A program made the translations under genes and the position numbers. The notes beneath the pieces are model-generated. The model was not told the origin of the DNA, searched no databases, and saw nothing but the letters and a program-made list of their open reading frames with translations. DNA of 64,000 nt from Pseudorhodoferax sp032153935 (GTDB lineage Bacteria; Pseudomonadota; Gammaproteobacteria; Burkholderiales; Burkholderiaceae_C), in assembly GCF_964253035.1 (NCBI RefSeq), contig NZ_CAXUQL020000001.1:6200001-6264000 (forward strand), written 5' to 3'. This document shows, piece by piece, positions 40,973-52,622 of this stretch (position 1 is its first letter; the number at the start of each line of letters is the position of its first letter).

Positions 40973-42250
40973 TCAAAGCCGCTGCCATACCCGCGCCAGC
41001 GTTGCGCGCACGGTGCGCAGCGTCGCCTGCCGGATCGGCAGGCCAGTCAACAATTCAGGTTGCGGCTGCAGCACCTGCAGCCAGTGGTCGATGCAGGCCT
41101 GTGCGTCGCGGGGCTTGACGCCGCCACGCTGTGCCACTTGCATCAGCTCGGCGCGGCCCGGCACAGCGCCTTCACCCGCGACGCTGGTGCTGTGCTGGCC
41201 GCCCGGGCCGTGGCTGTAGCTCAGGTCGAACGCGGGCGACAGCCGCCAGCGGCCGTCCACCTCCATGCGGAAGGCGAAGTTCTTGGCGTGGTCGTCACGG
41301 TTGTGCGTGAGCACGTTGAACACGCAGCGCCCGAAGGCCTTGAGCGTCTCGCGGTAGTCACCGGTCAGCCGGGCAGTGGCCAGCAGCAAGGTTTCATAGT
41401 CGAGCGCAGGAAGGCGGTAGTCGGCATCGAGCAGTGCCGCCAGGCTCAGCAGCGGTACACGGTGTTCACCTGCATCGGTCGGCATGCGGTCGAAACGCTG
41501 CACGCCGAAGGCTGCGTGGCCCGGACCCAGCGGAAAGTAGGCCGCCTCGGGCATGTCCATGCCACCGGAACGCGCCAGACGGGCGTAGAAGGTCTCGAGC
41601 GCACAGACTTCGGCATGCTCGCCGCGCGCGGGAAATTTCAGCAGCCAGGGCTCGCCCGCTGTCGCACTGGCTGGCGCAAACAGGTTGGCATCACGCTGCC
41701 AGCGCAACAAGGCCTTGGGCCGTGCGCCCTGGGGCGAACCACCCAGCAGCAACAGGCGCCGCAGCTGCGCGCTGCTGCTGCGCTCCTGGTCGTCGGTGGC
41801 GACCGCCTGCACCTCGCGCGCCAGTTCTGCCATCTGCACAATGCCCGCCTGCTCGGCCTCCAGTGGATCGGCCGGCTCGAACGCGAGAGCACCGATGGCC
41901 GAATGGCCGACGATGGCCAACCGCTCCAGCACCGACACGGCCTGCGGATTGCGGCCCGCCTTGCGCAGCGCGCGGTCCATCAGCAGCATGCCCCAGCCGT
42001 CGGGCAGGCAGTCGGCGATGAAGCCGGGAAGGCCGTGGAAGTGCACCGGGCCGCTGTAAGCCTGCTGCACGGCACCGGGCCGGGGCAGCGGCACACGCAG
42101 GGGCGAAAACGCCAGGCCTTGTTCGATGGCCTGCGGCGAATATTCGAACAGCAGGCGGCCCTGCACTTCGGACAACAGGCCGAGCGGCCAGTCCTGGCCC
42201 CAGCCCAGGTAGCGGATGTTCAGGCGCGTGATGCCGGCCATGGACGTCAT
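40973..42250 (-). CDS. hipA: HipA-family serine/threonine kinase toxin
   Basis: 425 residues. HipA features: the N-terminal subdomain with FIADCLPDGWGMLLMDRALR, the loop LLLGGSPQGARPKALLRW around the usual autophosphorylated Ser/ATP region, the catalytic NVLTHNRDDHAKNFAF and the metal-binding LSPAFDLSYS. HipA toxins phosphorylate aminoacyl-tRNA synthetases (GltX in E. coli) and slow growth. The start at 42250 overlaps the antitoxin stop (ATGA); an ATG at 42241 is an alternative. The pair sits inside the propionyl-CoA operon on the same strand. Confidence 0.87.
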   Translation of the reverse strand: MTSMAGITRLNIRYLGWGQDWPLGLLSEVQGRLLFEYSPQAIEQGLAFSPLRVPLPRPGAVQQAYSGPVHFHGLPGFIADCLPDGWGMLLMDRALRKAGRNPQAVSVLERLAIVGHSAIGALAFEPADPLEAEQAGIVQMAELAREVQAVATDDQERSSSAQLRRLLLLGGSPQGARPKALLRWQRDANLFAPASATAGEPWLLKFPARGEHAEVCALETFYARLARSGGMDMPEAAYFPLGPGHAAFGVQRFDRMPTDAGEHRVPLLSLAALLDADYRLPALDYETLLLATARLTGDYRETLKAFGRCVFNVLTHNRDDHAKNFAFRMEVDGRWRLSPAFDLSYSHGPGGQHSTSVAGEGAVPGRAELMQVAQRGGVKPRDAQACIDHWLQVLQPQPELLTGLPIRQATLRTVRATLARVWQRL

Positions 42251-42570
42251 CCGCCCGAACGCTGCGCCACGCGCGGCTTGCGCGCGCGCTGGCGTGCTGA
42301 CAACTGCACCGCGGCCTCGGCCTCGGCAATGCTGCGGGCGGGCAACGCGAACAGCGTCTGAAGCCCCTGCGCCGCGTGCAGTGCCTGCGCCACCTGCACC
42401 ACGAGCTGCAGGCTGCCCTGCCCCGTGGCTTCCAGCCGCCGCACGGTGGACAGCGAGGCGCCACCCATGTCCGCCAGTTCCTGCTGCGAGAGATTGCGCG
42501 CCAGACGCAGCGCGCGGATGCGCTCGCCCAGCATGCGGCAGACGACCTGAGGGGATTGAAGCTCCAGCAC
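42247..42570 (-). CDS. hipB: HipB-like XRE-family antitoxin, GTG start
   Basis: 107 residues. An XRE helix-turn-helix spans ~12-68 (RIRALRLARNLSQQELADMG; ASLSTVRRLEATGQGSLQLV). The basic tail (QRARKPRVAQ) may bind HipA or DNA. The start is a GTG at 42570 with GGAG 8 bases upstream. It should neutralise HipA and repress the pair. The 76 bases between pccB and this gene hold repeated operator-like elements and are unusually AT-rich for the window. Confidence 0.83.
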   Translation of the reverse strand: MLELQSPQVVCRMLGERIRALRLARNLSQQELADMGGASLSTVRRLEATGQGSLQLVVQVAQALHAAQGLQTLFALPARSIAEAEAAVQLSARQRARKPRVAQRSGG

Positions 42571-42573
42571 TCA

Positions 42574-42632
42574 ATGGCTCCAAAAAGAACAATTAAACAC
42601 CGAAATCAGGTTTTATGGTTCAAATAAGAACG
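42574..42632. promoter_or_regulatory. Two 18-base direct repeats before hipB
   Basis: ATGGCTCCAAAAAGAACA (42574-42591) and ATGGTTCAAATAAGAACG (42615-42632) agree at 14 of 18 positions and are spaced 41 bases apart, about four helical turns. They lie between pccB and hipB and are candidate HipB operators. They are not the TATCC-N8-GGATA box of E. coli HipB. The repeat nearer the gene includes its ribosome-binding site. Confidence 0.5.
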
Positions 42633-42646
42633 ATTGATGGGTGGCA

Positions 42647-44179
<1,533 letters not shown>

Positions 44180-44205
44180 GTCACTCCTCTAGCGGTTGTG
44201 TCTGT

Positions 44206-45225
44206 TCACGTCGATACGGATGCGCTGGCCAGCAGCTGGCGCGCGGCGGTGGATGCGGCGATGCGGCCTTCGCTGACGGCCTGCACCATGTCGGGCAGTT
44301 GCCCGCGCACGGCGGGGTGGGCGCGGAAGGCCTGCTTGAGGCCGGTCTCGATGCGTTCCCACATCCAGGCCAGGGCCTGCTTCTGGCGCCGCGTCTCCAG
44401 CCGGCCATTGGCGGTTTGCAGCGTGCGAAAGTGTTCGACCTTCTCCCAGAAGCGGTCGACGCCCTCGTTGCGCAGGGCGCTCAGCTGCATGGCCCGCGGG
44501 CGCCACTGGCTTTCGTCGTGGAGCGAATGGCCGGCATTGCCGTGCATGCCCAGCAGCCGCAGCGACGAGGTGATCTGCGCCTGCGCGCGCGTGGCGGCGT
44601 CGGGGTCGATGTCGGCCTTGTTGATGACCACCAGGTCGGCGATCTCCATCACGCCCTTCTTGATGGCCTGCAGTTCGTCGCCCGCGTTGGGCAGCTGCAG
44701 CAGCACGAACATGTCGGTCATGCCGGCCACGGCCGTCTCGCTCTGGCCCACGCCCACGGTCTCGACGATGACCACGTCGTAGCCGGCGGCCTCGCAGACC
44801 AGCATGGCCTCGCGCGTCTTCTCGGCCACGCCGCCCAGCGTGCCCGAGGACGGGCTGGGCCGGATGTAGGCGCGCTCGTGCACGGAGAGATGCTCCATGC
44901 GCGTCTTGTCGCCCAGGATGGAGCCGCCCGAGACGGTGGACGAAGGGTCGATGGTGAGCACGGCGACGCGGTGGCCCCGGCCGATCAGGAACAGGCCCAG
45001 GGCTTCGATGAAGGTGCTCTTGCCGACGCCGGGCACACCCGAGATGCCCAGGCGGAAGGCACGGCCGGTGTACGGCAGCAGCGCGGTCAGCAGATCGTCG
45101 GCCTGCGCGCGGTGGTCGGCACGGGTCGACTCCAGCAGCGTGATGGCCTTGGCGATGGCGCGGCGCTGGGCGGTGCCTTCGCCGCGCAGCAGCGGCTCGG
45201 CCCAGGGGATGGAAGGCATGTTCAC
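44206..45225 (-). CDS. meaB: MeaB/ArgK-type GTPase, methylmalonyl-CoA mutase chaperone
   Basis: 339 residues. G3E-family P-loop GISGVPGVGKSTFIEALG, then TIDPSSTVSGGSILGDKTRM, switch region VETVGVGQSETAV and the base-specificity motif NKAD. MeaB gates cobalamin loading and protects the mutase from inactivation. The start ATG at 45225 overlaps the stop of the PIN-toxin gene by 4 bases, so translation of this metabolic chaperone is coupled to that of a toxin. Confidence 0.93.
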   Translation of the reverse strand: MNMPSIPWAEPLLRGEGTAQRRAIAKAITLLESTRADHRAQADDLLTALLPYTGRAFRLGISGVPGVGKSTFIEALGLFLIGRGHRVAVLTIDPSSTVSGGSILGDKTRMEHLSVHERAYIRPSPSSGTLGGVAEKTREAMLVCEAAGYDVVIVETVGVGQSETAVAGMTDMFVLLQLPNAGDELQAIKKGVMEIADLVVINKADIDPDAATRAQAQITSSLRLLGMHGNAGHSLHDESQWRPRAMQLSALRNEGVDRFWEKVEHFRTLQTANGRLETRRQKQALAWMWERIETGLKQAFRAHPAVRGQLPDMVQAVSEGRIAASTAARQLLASASVST

Positions 45226-45641
45226 AGGATCTCGAAGGCACGCCCGTCGGGCAGGCGGTAGCGGGAGAAGTCGCGCACGTCAGTGGTCATGATCCGGGTC
45301 ACCCCGGTCTCGCCCGCCAGCCAGACCAAGGATGCATCGGCCAGGTCCATCTCGCTGCGCGGTGCAGTGGTGTAGCGCTGCATCAGCGGCACGAAATCCG
45401 TCAGTGCCTCCTGGCCGAACGGAAAGACGGCCACGGCCCCCTGCCCCAGCCACTGCAACAAGGTGTAGCGCTGCGGCGGCGAAACGAGGTAGCTGGCTTC
45501 GACGACGCAGGGCCAGGTGGTTGACAAAGCCCAGCGCTCGAGGGAAGCCAGTTGCAGCAGATCGTGGTAGCGCTCGGCATGCGGCTGCTGCCGGCCGAAG
45601 GCCGCCACCATCGCGCTGGCGTCAATCAGCGCTGAGGCCAT
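45222..45641 (-). CDS. PIN-domain (VapC-like) ribonuclease toxin
   Basis: 139 residues. The four acidic PIN positions can be placed: Asp in ALIDASAM, Glu in CVVEASYL, Asp in MDLADASLVWLA and Asp in MTTDVRDFSRYR. VapC toxins cleave tRNA or rRNA. It overlaps the antitoxin by 20 bases and meaB by 4. It lies inside the mutase-carboxylase operon. Confidence 0.87.
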   Translation of the reverse strand: MASALIDASAMVAAFGRQQPHAERYHDLLQLASLERWALSTTWPCVVEASYLVSPPQRYTLLQWLGQGAVAVFPFGQEALTDFVPLMQRYTTAPRSEMDLADASLVWLAGETGVTRIMTTDVRDFSRYRLPDGRAFEIL

Positions 45642-45909
45642 GCTTGGCGCGGAGCTTGGCCACCAGTGCGGCGCGCGAGGCTTCCGTGTCGTAGGGCTGC
45701 TCGCTGCCTTCGAAGGCCTGGGCCACCGACAGGTACTCGGCGCGCTGCTCCTCCACCTTGAGCTGCTGCATCAAGGCGTAGGGGTCCTTTCGGTTCAGCG
45801 CGCGCTCGACCGCGTCGATGATGAACTGCGACTTGGTGATGCCCTGGCGCTTGGCGGCAAGCTCCAGTTCCTTTTCCAGCAAGGGGTCCATGCGGACAGA
45901 TACGGCCAT
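45622..45909 (-). CDS. Ribbon-helix-helix antitoxin (VapB/CopG-like)
   Basis: 95 residues. The N-terminal ribbon-helix-helix VSVRMDPLLEKELELAAKRQ GITKSQFIIDAVERAL is followed by a flexible acidic/mixed tail for toxin binding. The ATG at 45909 is 30 bases after the scpA stop. A 17-base palindrome in that short gap is its likely operator. It forms a toxin-antitoxin pair with the PIN protein. Confidence 0.85.
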   Translation of the reverse strand: MAVSVRMDPLLEKELELAAKRQGITKSQFIIDAVERALNRKDPYALMQQLKVEEQRAEYLSVAQAFEGSEQPYDTEASRAALVAKLRAKHGLSAD

Positions 45910-45923
45910 GGCAAACTCCGAAA

Positions 45924-45939
45924 ATACGGTATTACCGTA

Positions 45940-45940
<1 letters not shown>
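45924..45940. promoter_or_regulatory. 17-base palindromic operator of the RHH/PIN module
   Basis: ATACGGTA (45924-45931), one central T, TACCGTAT (45933-45940): perfect inverted repeat. It starts 15 bases upstream of the antitoxin ATG and its last base is part of the scpA stop codon. Binding here would let the antitoxin repress a promoter between scpA and the rest of the operon. The internal repeat GGTA-TACC fits typical RHH half-sites. Confidence 0.7.
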
Positions 45941-48090
<2,150 letters not shown>

Positions 48091-48118
48091 GTTGCTTGTC
48101 CTCTCGTATTGCAGCCTC

Positions 48119-48205
48119 GCAATGTTCGCAAAACAACCACGCTTTCGCAAGCAGTGAAAGTGCAATCATTGCAAACATGACCTGCAATAGTGCAAACTTT
48201 GCAAA
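48119..48205. promoter_or_regulatory. Three GCAAW-N4-GCAAA elements in the scpA/regulator divergent promoter
   Basis: GCAATGTTCGCAAA (48119-48132), GCAATCATTGCAAA (48162-48175) and GCAAACTTTGCAAA (48192-48205). Copies two and three lie in near-identical 20-base blocks exactly 30 bases apart, each ending in ATG. The third contains AAACTTTGCAAA, close to the motif I recall for RamB, a relative of the regulator encoded next door. Copy one is 29 bases upstream of scpA; copy three runs into the regulator's start codon, suggesting autorepression plus control of the propionate operon. Confidence 0.65.
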
Positions 48206-48206
48206 C

Positions 48207-49652
48207 ATGGCAAAAGCATTCATGGGTGTGCACCTGAAGACGCTGCGCGAGCAGCGCGGCCTCACGCAGGCCGCGCTGGCGCAGGCACTGAAGGTGTCGT
48301 CAAGCTACCTGAACCAGATCGAAAACAACCAGCGGCCGCTGACCGTCAACGTGCTGCTGCGCCTGCAATCGGCCTTCGGCATCGATTTGCAACTGTTCTC
48401 CGAGGACGCGCAGACGCGCCAGCTGGCCGAGCTGCGTGCCGTGCTGGCCGAGGGGCCGGACGCCGGCACCGTGCCGCAGGCCGAGGCGCAGATGCTGGCC
48501 CAGCAGCTGCCGGCCGTCTCCAAGGCCATCCTGGCGCTGCACAAGCGCGTGCGCTCGGCCGAGGAACGGCTGGGGCTGATCGCCGAGAGCAGCGGCAGCG
48601 AGGGCGCTGCGGCCGGCACGCCCCTGCAGCCCTATGAAGAGGTGCGCGAGTTCTTCTACGCGCGCCACGAGCCGCTGGCACAGCTGGACGAGCGCGCCGA
48701 GCAGGTCTACGCGCAGCTGCAGGACAGCTTCCCGCCACCGCGCACACCCAGCCCCGGCAACCTGTTCGCCGCACTGGAGCAACGCCTGCGCCGGCTGCAT
48801 GGCATCGCGGTGCGCTGCGAATCGGGCTCGTCCATGGCCGAGCAGCCGCTGCGCAGCTACGACCCTGCCAGCCGCACGATCACGCTGGCGGCCGGCCTGG
48901 GTGCCGCGCAGCAGGCCTTCCAGCTCGGCGTGCAACTCGCGTTCTTCGAGATGGGGCCGACGATCGACACCTTCATCCAGGCCAGCGAGTTCAGCACCGG
49001 CGAGGCGCGCGCACTCGCGCGCATCGGCTTCGCCAACCACTTCGCCGGCGCGCTGGTGCTGCCCAACCGCATCTTCCAGGAGAGCGCCGAGGAGCTGCGC
49101 TACGACATCGACCTGCTCAGCGAGCGCTTCGGCGTGGGCTTCGAGACCGTCGGCCACCGCCTGTCCACCATGCGGCACCCGCATGCGCAGAGCATCCCGT
49201 TCTTCTTCGTGCGCGTGGACCGGGCCGGCAACATGTCCAAGCGCCAGTCCTCGGCCGACTTCCACTTCTCGCGCACGGGCGGCACCTGCCCGCTGTGGAA
49301 CGTGTACGAGGCCTTCTCGCAGCCCGGCAAGATCCTCACGCAGCTCGCGCGCATGCCGGACGGCCGCACCTATTTGTGGATCGCGCGCACCGTGGAGCAC
49401 CGGCGCGGCGGCTACGGCACGCCGCACCGCATCTTCTCGGTGGCGCTGGGCTGCGACGTGCGCCATGCCAGCCGCCTGGTCTACGGCGACGGCCTGACGG
49501 CGGACGCGGCCGACCGCGCCGTGCCGATCGGCTCGGGCTGCAAGGTCTGCGACCGCGAGAACTGCGTGCAGCGCGCGTTCCCGGCCATGGGCCGGCCGCT
49601 CAGCATCGACCCGAACGCACGGCGCTTCGCACCCTACGCACCGGCAGGCTGA
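48207..49652 (+). CDS. Short-chain fatty acyl-CoA regulator (XRE HTH, RamB/PrpR/ScfR-like)
   Basis: 481 residues. An XRE helix-turn-helix at ~9-65 (LKTLREQRGLTQAALAQALK; VSSSYLNQIENNQRPLTVNV) is followed by an IrrE/ImmA-like central region and the C-terminal DUF2083-type domain with conserved Cys (GSGCKVCDRENCVQR; FSRTGGTCPLWN). The family regulates acetate, propionate and methylcitrate/methylmalonyl genes and senses short acyl-CoA. Start: ATG at 48207 (MAKAFMGVHLK) fits relatives; ATGs at 48177 and 48222 are alternatives. No ribosome-binding site is seen, and an operator-like repeat abuts the start, so a leaderless mRNA is possible. Confidence 0.88.
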   Translation: MAKAFMGVHLKTLREQRGLTQAALAQALKVSSSYLNQIENNQRPLTVNVLLRLQSAFGIDLQLFSEDAQTRQLAELRAVLAEGPDAGTVPQAEAQMLAQQLPAVSKAILALHKRVRSAEERLGLIAESSGSEGAAAGTPLQPYEEVREFFYARHEPLAQLDERAEQVYAQLQDSFPPPRTPSPGNLFAALEQRLRRLHGIAVRCESGSSMAEQPLRSYDPASRTITLAAGLGAAQQAFQLGVQLAFFEMGPTIDTFIQASEFSTGEARALARIGFANHFAGALVLPNRIFQESAEELRYDIDLLSERFGVGFETVGHRLSTMRHPHAQSIPFFFVRVDRAGNMSKRQSSADFHFSRTGGTCPLWNVYEAFSQPGKILTQLARMPDGRTYLWIARTVEHRRGGYGTPHRIFSVALGCDVRHASRLVYGDGLTADAADRAVPIGSGCKVCDRENCVQRAFPAMGRPLSIDPNARRFAPYAPAG

Positions 49653-49685
49653 AACGGCCGCCGCATCTGGCCCGGATGCGGGTTT

Positions 49686-49699
49686 TTCATAATTATGAA
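49686..49699. promoter_or_regulatory. AT-rich palindrome before the GntR gene
   Basis: TTCATAATTATGAA is a perfect 14-base palindrome 33 bases upstream of the chosen GntR start, in a short AT-rich island of otherwise GC-rich DNA. It probably serves as an autoregulatory GntR operator and part of the promoter. Confidence 0.55.
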
Positions 49700-49732
49700 T
49701 TCAGAATAATGTTTTCCAATCCCGCACAGACC

Positions 49733-50380
49733 ATGTCCGCCGTCCTCTCGCCCCGCCCCCTGTACGAAGACGCCGCCGAGTTGTTGCGCCAGCGCATCCT
49801 GGGCGGCGACCTGCCGCCCGGCAGCTGGATCGACGAGTTGCGGCTGGCCGAGCAGTACGGCATCAGCCGCACGCCGCTGCGCGAGGCGCTCAAGGTGCTC
49901 GCGGCCGAAGGCTTGGTCACGATGAAGCCGCGCCGCGGCGCCTACGTGACCGAGGTGCCCGCCGCCGACCTCGACAAGCTGTTCCATCTGCTGGCGCTGC
50001 TGGAAGGCGATGCCGCGGCCGCCGTGGCGCGCCTGGCGACACCGGCCGAGCTCGACGAGCTGGATGCGCTGAACGCCGGGCTGGAGCAGGCGGTGGACGA
50101 CGGTGCGGCCTTCTACACGCTGAACGTCCAGTTCCACGCCCGCCTGCTGGCCCTGACCGGCAACCCCTGGCAGACCCAGTTGGTCAACGACCTGCGCCGG
50201 CTGATCCAGCTGGCCCTGGTCGGCTCTCTCGGCACGGCGGGTCGCATCCAGGATTCGCTGCGCGAGCACCGCGCACTGCTGGCCGCCCTGCGCCAGCGCG
50301 ACGCCGACGGCGCGACAGCGCTCATGCGTGACCACATGCGCGGTGCCCTCGCGGCGGCGCGCCAACGTTCCTCCCAATGA
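49733..50380 (+). CDS. GntR-family (FCD-domain) transcriptional regulator
   Basis: 215 residues. The winged helix at ~8-75 (DAAELLRQRILGGDLPPGSW; LAEQYGISRTPLREALKVLA) precedes an all-helical FCD ligand domain with metal/ligand histidines (VQFHARLLALTGN; REHRALLAAL). The start at 49733 (MSAVLSPRPLYEDAA) leaves normal spacing to the HTH; ATG at 49709 would add 8 residues. Its stop overlaps the CoA-transferase start by 4 bases, so the regulator is the first gene of the operon it probably controls. Confidence 0.88.
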   Translation: MSAVLSPRPLYEDAAELLRQRILGGDLPPGSWIDELRLAEQYGISRTPLREALKVLAAEGLVTMKPRRGAYVTEVPAADLDKLFHLLALLEGDAAAAVARLATPAELDELDALNAGLEQAVDDGAAFYTLNVQFHARLLALTGNPWQTQLVNDLRRLIQLALVGSLGTAGRIQDSLREHRALLAALRQRDADGATALMRDHMRGALAAARQRSSQ

Positions 50381-51591
50381 AAGAAGCCATGTCCCCTCCT
50401 TCGTTCCTCGGTGCCGACGAACTGCCGCTGCGCGGCATCAAGGTGCTCGAACTGTCCCACATGATCATGGGCCCGATCACCGGCATGGTGCTGGCCGACC
50501 TGGGCGCCGAGGTCATCAAGGTCGAGCCGCTGGAGGGCGACAACACGCGGCGCCTGAAGGGCTCGGGCATCGGCTACTTCCCGGTGTTCAACCGCAACAA
50601 GCAGAGCCTGGCCGTGGACCTCAAGTCCGCCGACGGCCAGGCCGTCGTGCGCCAACTCGCGCTGCAGGCCGACATGCTGCTGGAGAACTTCCGCGACGGC
50701 GGCCTCGCCCAGTACGGGCTGGACTACGCCGCGCTCGCAGCCGAGAACCCGGGCCTGATCTACGTCTCGCTCAAGGGTTTCCTGTCCGGCCCCTACAAGC
50801 AGCGCACGGCGCTCGACGAGGTGGTGCAGATGATGGGCGGCCTGGCCTACATCAACGGCGCACCGGGCCAGCCGCGCCGCGTCGCACCCTCGGCCAACGA
50901 CATCCTGGGCGGCACCTTCGGCGTGGTCGGCGCGCTGGCCGCACTGCACGACCGTGCGCGCAGTGGCCGTGGCCGCCACATCCGCTCGGGCCTGTTCGAG
51001 AACAACCTGCTGCTGGTGGCCCAGTTCGTCGCGCAGTACCAGCTGACCGGCCAGGCGCCCCAGCCCCAGGGCGGGGAGCGCAAGCCGCCATGGGGCGTGT
51101 ACGACATCTTCGACACCACCGACGGCCGCGTGTTCGTGGCCGCCGTCAGCGACGCGCAGTGGCGCGCCTTCGCCCGCCGCTTCATGCCGCCGCAATGGGG
51201 CGAGGACCAGCGCCTGGCCACGGCCGTAGGCCGCGAGGCCGCGCGCGCCTGGCTGGTGCCCGGCATCGCCGAAGTGCTCAAGGACTGGAACACGGCCGAC
51301 CTGTGCCGTGCGCTGGAGGAAGCGCAGATCTCGTTTGGCCCCGTGCGCGCGCCGCACGACATGGTCGACGACGTGCACCTGCGCCAGGGCGGCGCCCTGC
51401 TGCCCACCGACCTGCCCGACGGCGGCCACATCGATGCCGCGGCGCTGCCGATCGAATTCGACGGCATGAAGGCCGGCAAGCGCCACGACCCACCCGGCAT
51501 CGGCGCGCACACGCGCGCCGTGCTGCGCACGCTCGGCTACAACGAAAACCAGATCGAGGCCATGCTGGCCGCCGGCACCGTGCGCGGCTGA
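50377..51591 (+). CDS. CaiB/BaiF-type (family III) CoA-transferase
   Basis: 404 residues. Family features: GIKVLELSHMIMGPITGMVL, LGAEVIKVEPLEGD, FNRNKQSLAVDLKS, LEEVVQMMGGLAYINGA-like region and GRGRHIRSGLFENN. Unlike the paralog at 14759, the central segment is SANDILGGTFGVVGALAALH, retaining the Asp at the catalytic position. With a downstream HMG-CoA-lyase-like gene it may charge a branched hydroxy-dicarboxylate with CoA from succinyl-CoA. ATG 50377 is coupled to the GntR stop; ATG 50389 is possible. Confidence 0.9.
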   Translation: MKEAMSPPSFLGADELPLRGIKVLELSHMIMGPITGMVLADLGAEVIKVEPLEGDNTRRLKGSGIGYFPVFNRNKQSLAVDLKSADGQAVVRQLALQADMLLENFRDGGLAQYGLDYAALAAENPGLIYVSLKGFLSGPYKQRTALDEVVQMMGGLAYINGAPGQPRRVAPSANDILGGTFGVVGALAALHDRARSGRGRHIRSGLFENNLLLVAQFVAQYQLTGQAPQPQGGERKPPWGVYDIFDTTDGRVFVAAVSDAQWRAFARRFMPPQWGEDQRLATAVGREAARAWLVPGIAEVLKDWNTADLCRALEEAQISFGPVRAPHDMVDDVHLRQGGALLPTDLPDGGHIDAAALPIEFDGMKAGKRHDPPGIGAHTRAVLRTLGYNENQIEAMLAAGTVRG

Positions 51592-51630
51592 GCCCTGCTG
51601 AACCACCAACGGAAAAAGAGGAGACAAACC

Positions 51631-52617
51631 ATGCAACGCCGTTCCCTGAACCTGCTCGCCACCGCCGCCGCACTGGCCACCGCGCTGGGCGCCGCCGCGC
51701 CCGCCATCGCGCAGACGCCCGGCTACCCGAGCAAGCCGATCCGCATGATCATCCCGTCCACGCCCGGCGGCGGCACCGACTTCATCGGCCGCCTGCTCTC
51801 CACCAAGCTGGCCGAGATGAACGGCTGGTCCGTGGTGCCGGACAACAAGCCCGGTGCCGGCACCGCGCTGGGCCTGGCCGAAGCCGCGCGCGCCAGCCCG
51901 GCCGGCTACGACCTTGTGGTCGGCCAAACCGACAACGTCTCGCTGATCCCGCTGCTGCTCAAGGTGGCCTACGACCCCATCAGGGACCTCACGCCGGTGG
52001 CTCTGGTCGCCACCACGCCCATGATGCTGGTCGTGCCCGAGAACTCGCCCTACAAGACCCTGAACGACCTCATCCAGGCCGCCAAGGCCGCGCCCGGCAC
52101 CATCAGCTACGGCACCTCGGGCACGGGCGGCGGTGCCCACATCAGCATGGAGCTGCTGCAGGGTGCAGCCAACTTCAAGGTCCAGCACGTGCCGTACAAG
52201 GGTTCCACGCCGGCGCTGGCCGACGTGATGGGCGGCCACCTCGCGATGGCCGCCACCTCGATCTCCTCGGCCACCACGCTGCTCAAGTCCGGCAAGATGC
52301 GCGCGCTGGCCGTGACCTCGCCCAAGCGCGTGGCCGCCGTGCCCGAGGTGCCCACCGTCTCGGAGGCCGGCCTGCAGCACGCCGACTTCGTGACCTTCTA
52401 CGGCATCTTCGCGCCGGCCGGGCTGCCCCAGCCGCTGCTGCAGCGCCTGAACGCCGACTTCAACAAGATCCTGGCCCTGCCCGACGTGCGCAGCGCACTG
52501 CAGGGCAACGGCCTGGAGCCGCAGCCCATCTCCGCCGAGGAGTTCGCGGCCATGGTCAAGGCCGACATCCAGAAGAACCGCGCCGTGATCCAGAGCGCCC
52601 ACATCAAGGTCGAGTGA
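51631..52617 (+). CDS. Bug-family solute receptor (tripartite tricarboxylate transporter type)
   Basis: 328 residues. A signal peptide ends near APAIAQT; the mature protein begins YPSKPIRMIIPSTPGGGTDF, the hallmark of Bug receptors, with VPDNKPGAGTALGLAEAARA and the C-terminal FAPAGLPQPLLQRLN. Bug proteins bind carboxylates or related small molecules in the periplasm; membrane TctAB partners are usually encoded elsewhere, as here. GAGGAGAC precedes the ATG. It lies between CoA-transferase and lyase genes, suggesting that its ligand is their substrate. Confidence 0.92.
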   Translation: MQRRSLNLLATAAALATALGAAAPAIAQTPGYPSKPIRMIIPSTPGGGTDFIGRLLSTKLAEMNGWSVVPDNKPGAGTALGLAEAARASPAGYDLVVGQTDNVSLIPLLLKVAYDPIRDLTPVALVATTPMMLVVPENSPYKTLNDLIQAAKAAPGTISYGTSGTGGGAHISMELLQGAANFKVQHVPYKGSTPALADVMGGHLAMAATSISSATTLLKSGKMRALAVTSPKRVAAVPEVPTVSEAGLQHADFVTFYGIFAPAGLPQPLLQRLNADFNKILALPDVRSALQGNGLEPQPISAEEFAAMVKADIQKNRAVIQSAHIKVE

Positions 52618-52622
52618 ACACC

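Noticed and set aside
50328..52622. Open frame upstream of and in phase with the HMG-CoA-lyase-like gene, which would make a 1071-residue protein
   Set aside because: The part before 52623 overlaps the CoA-transferase and Bug genes in another frame and has no domain character; the ATG at 52623 gives the normal 306-residue enzyme.
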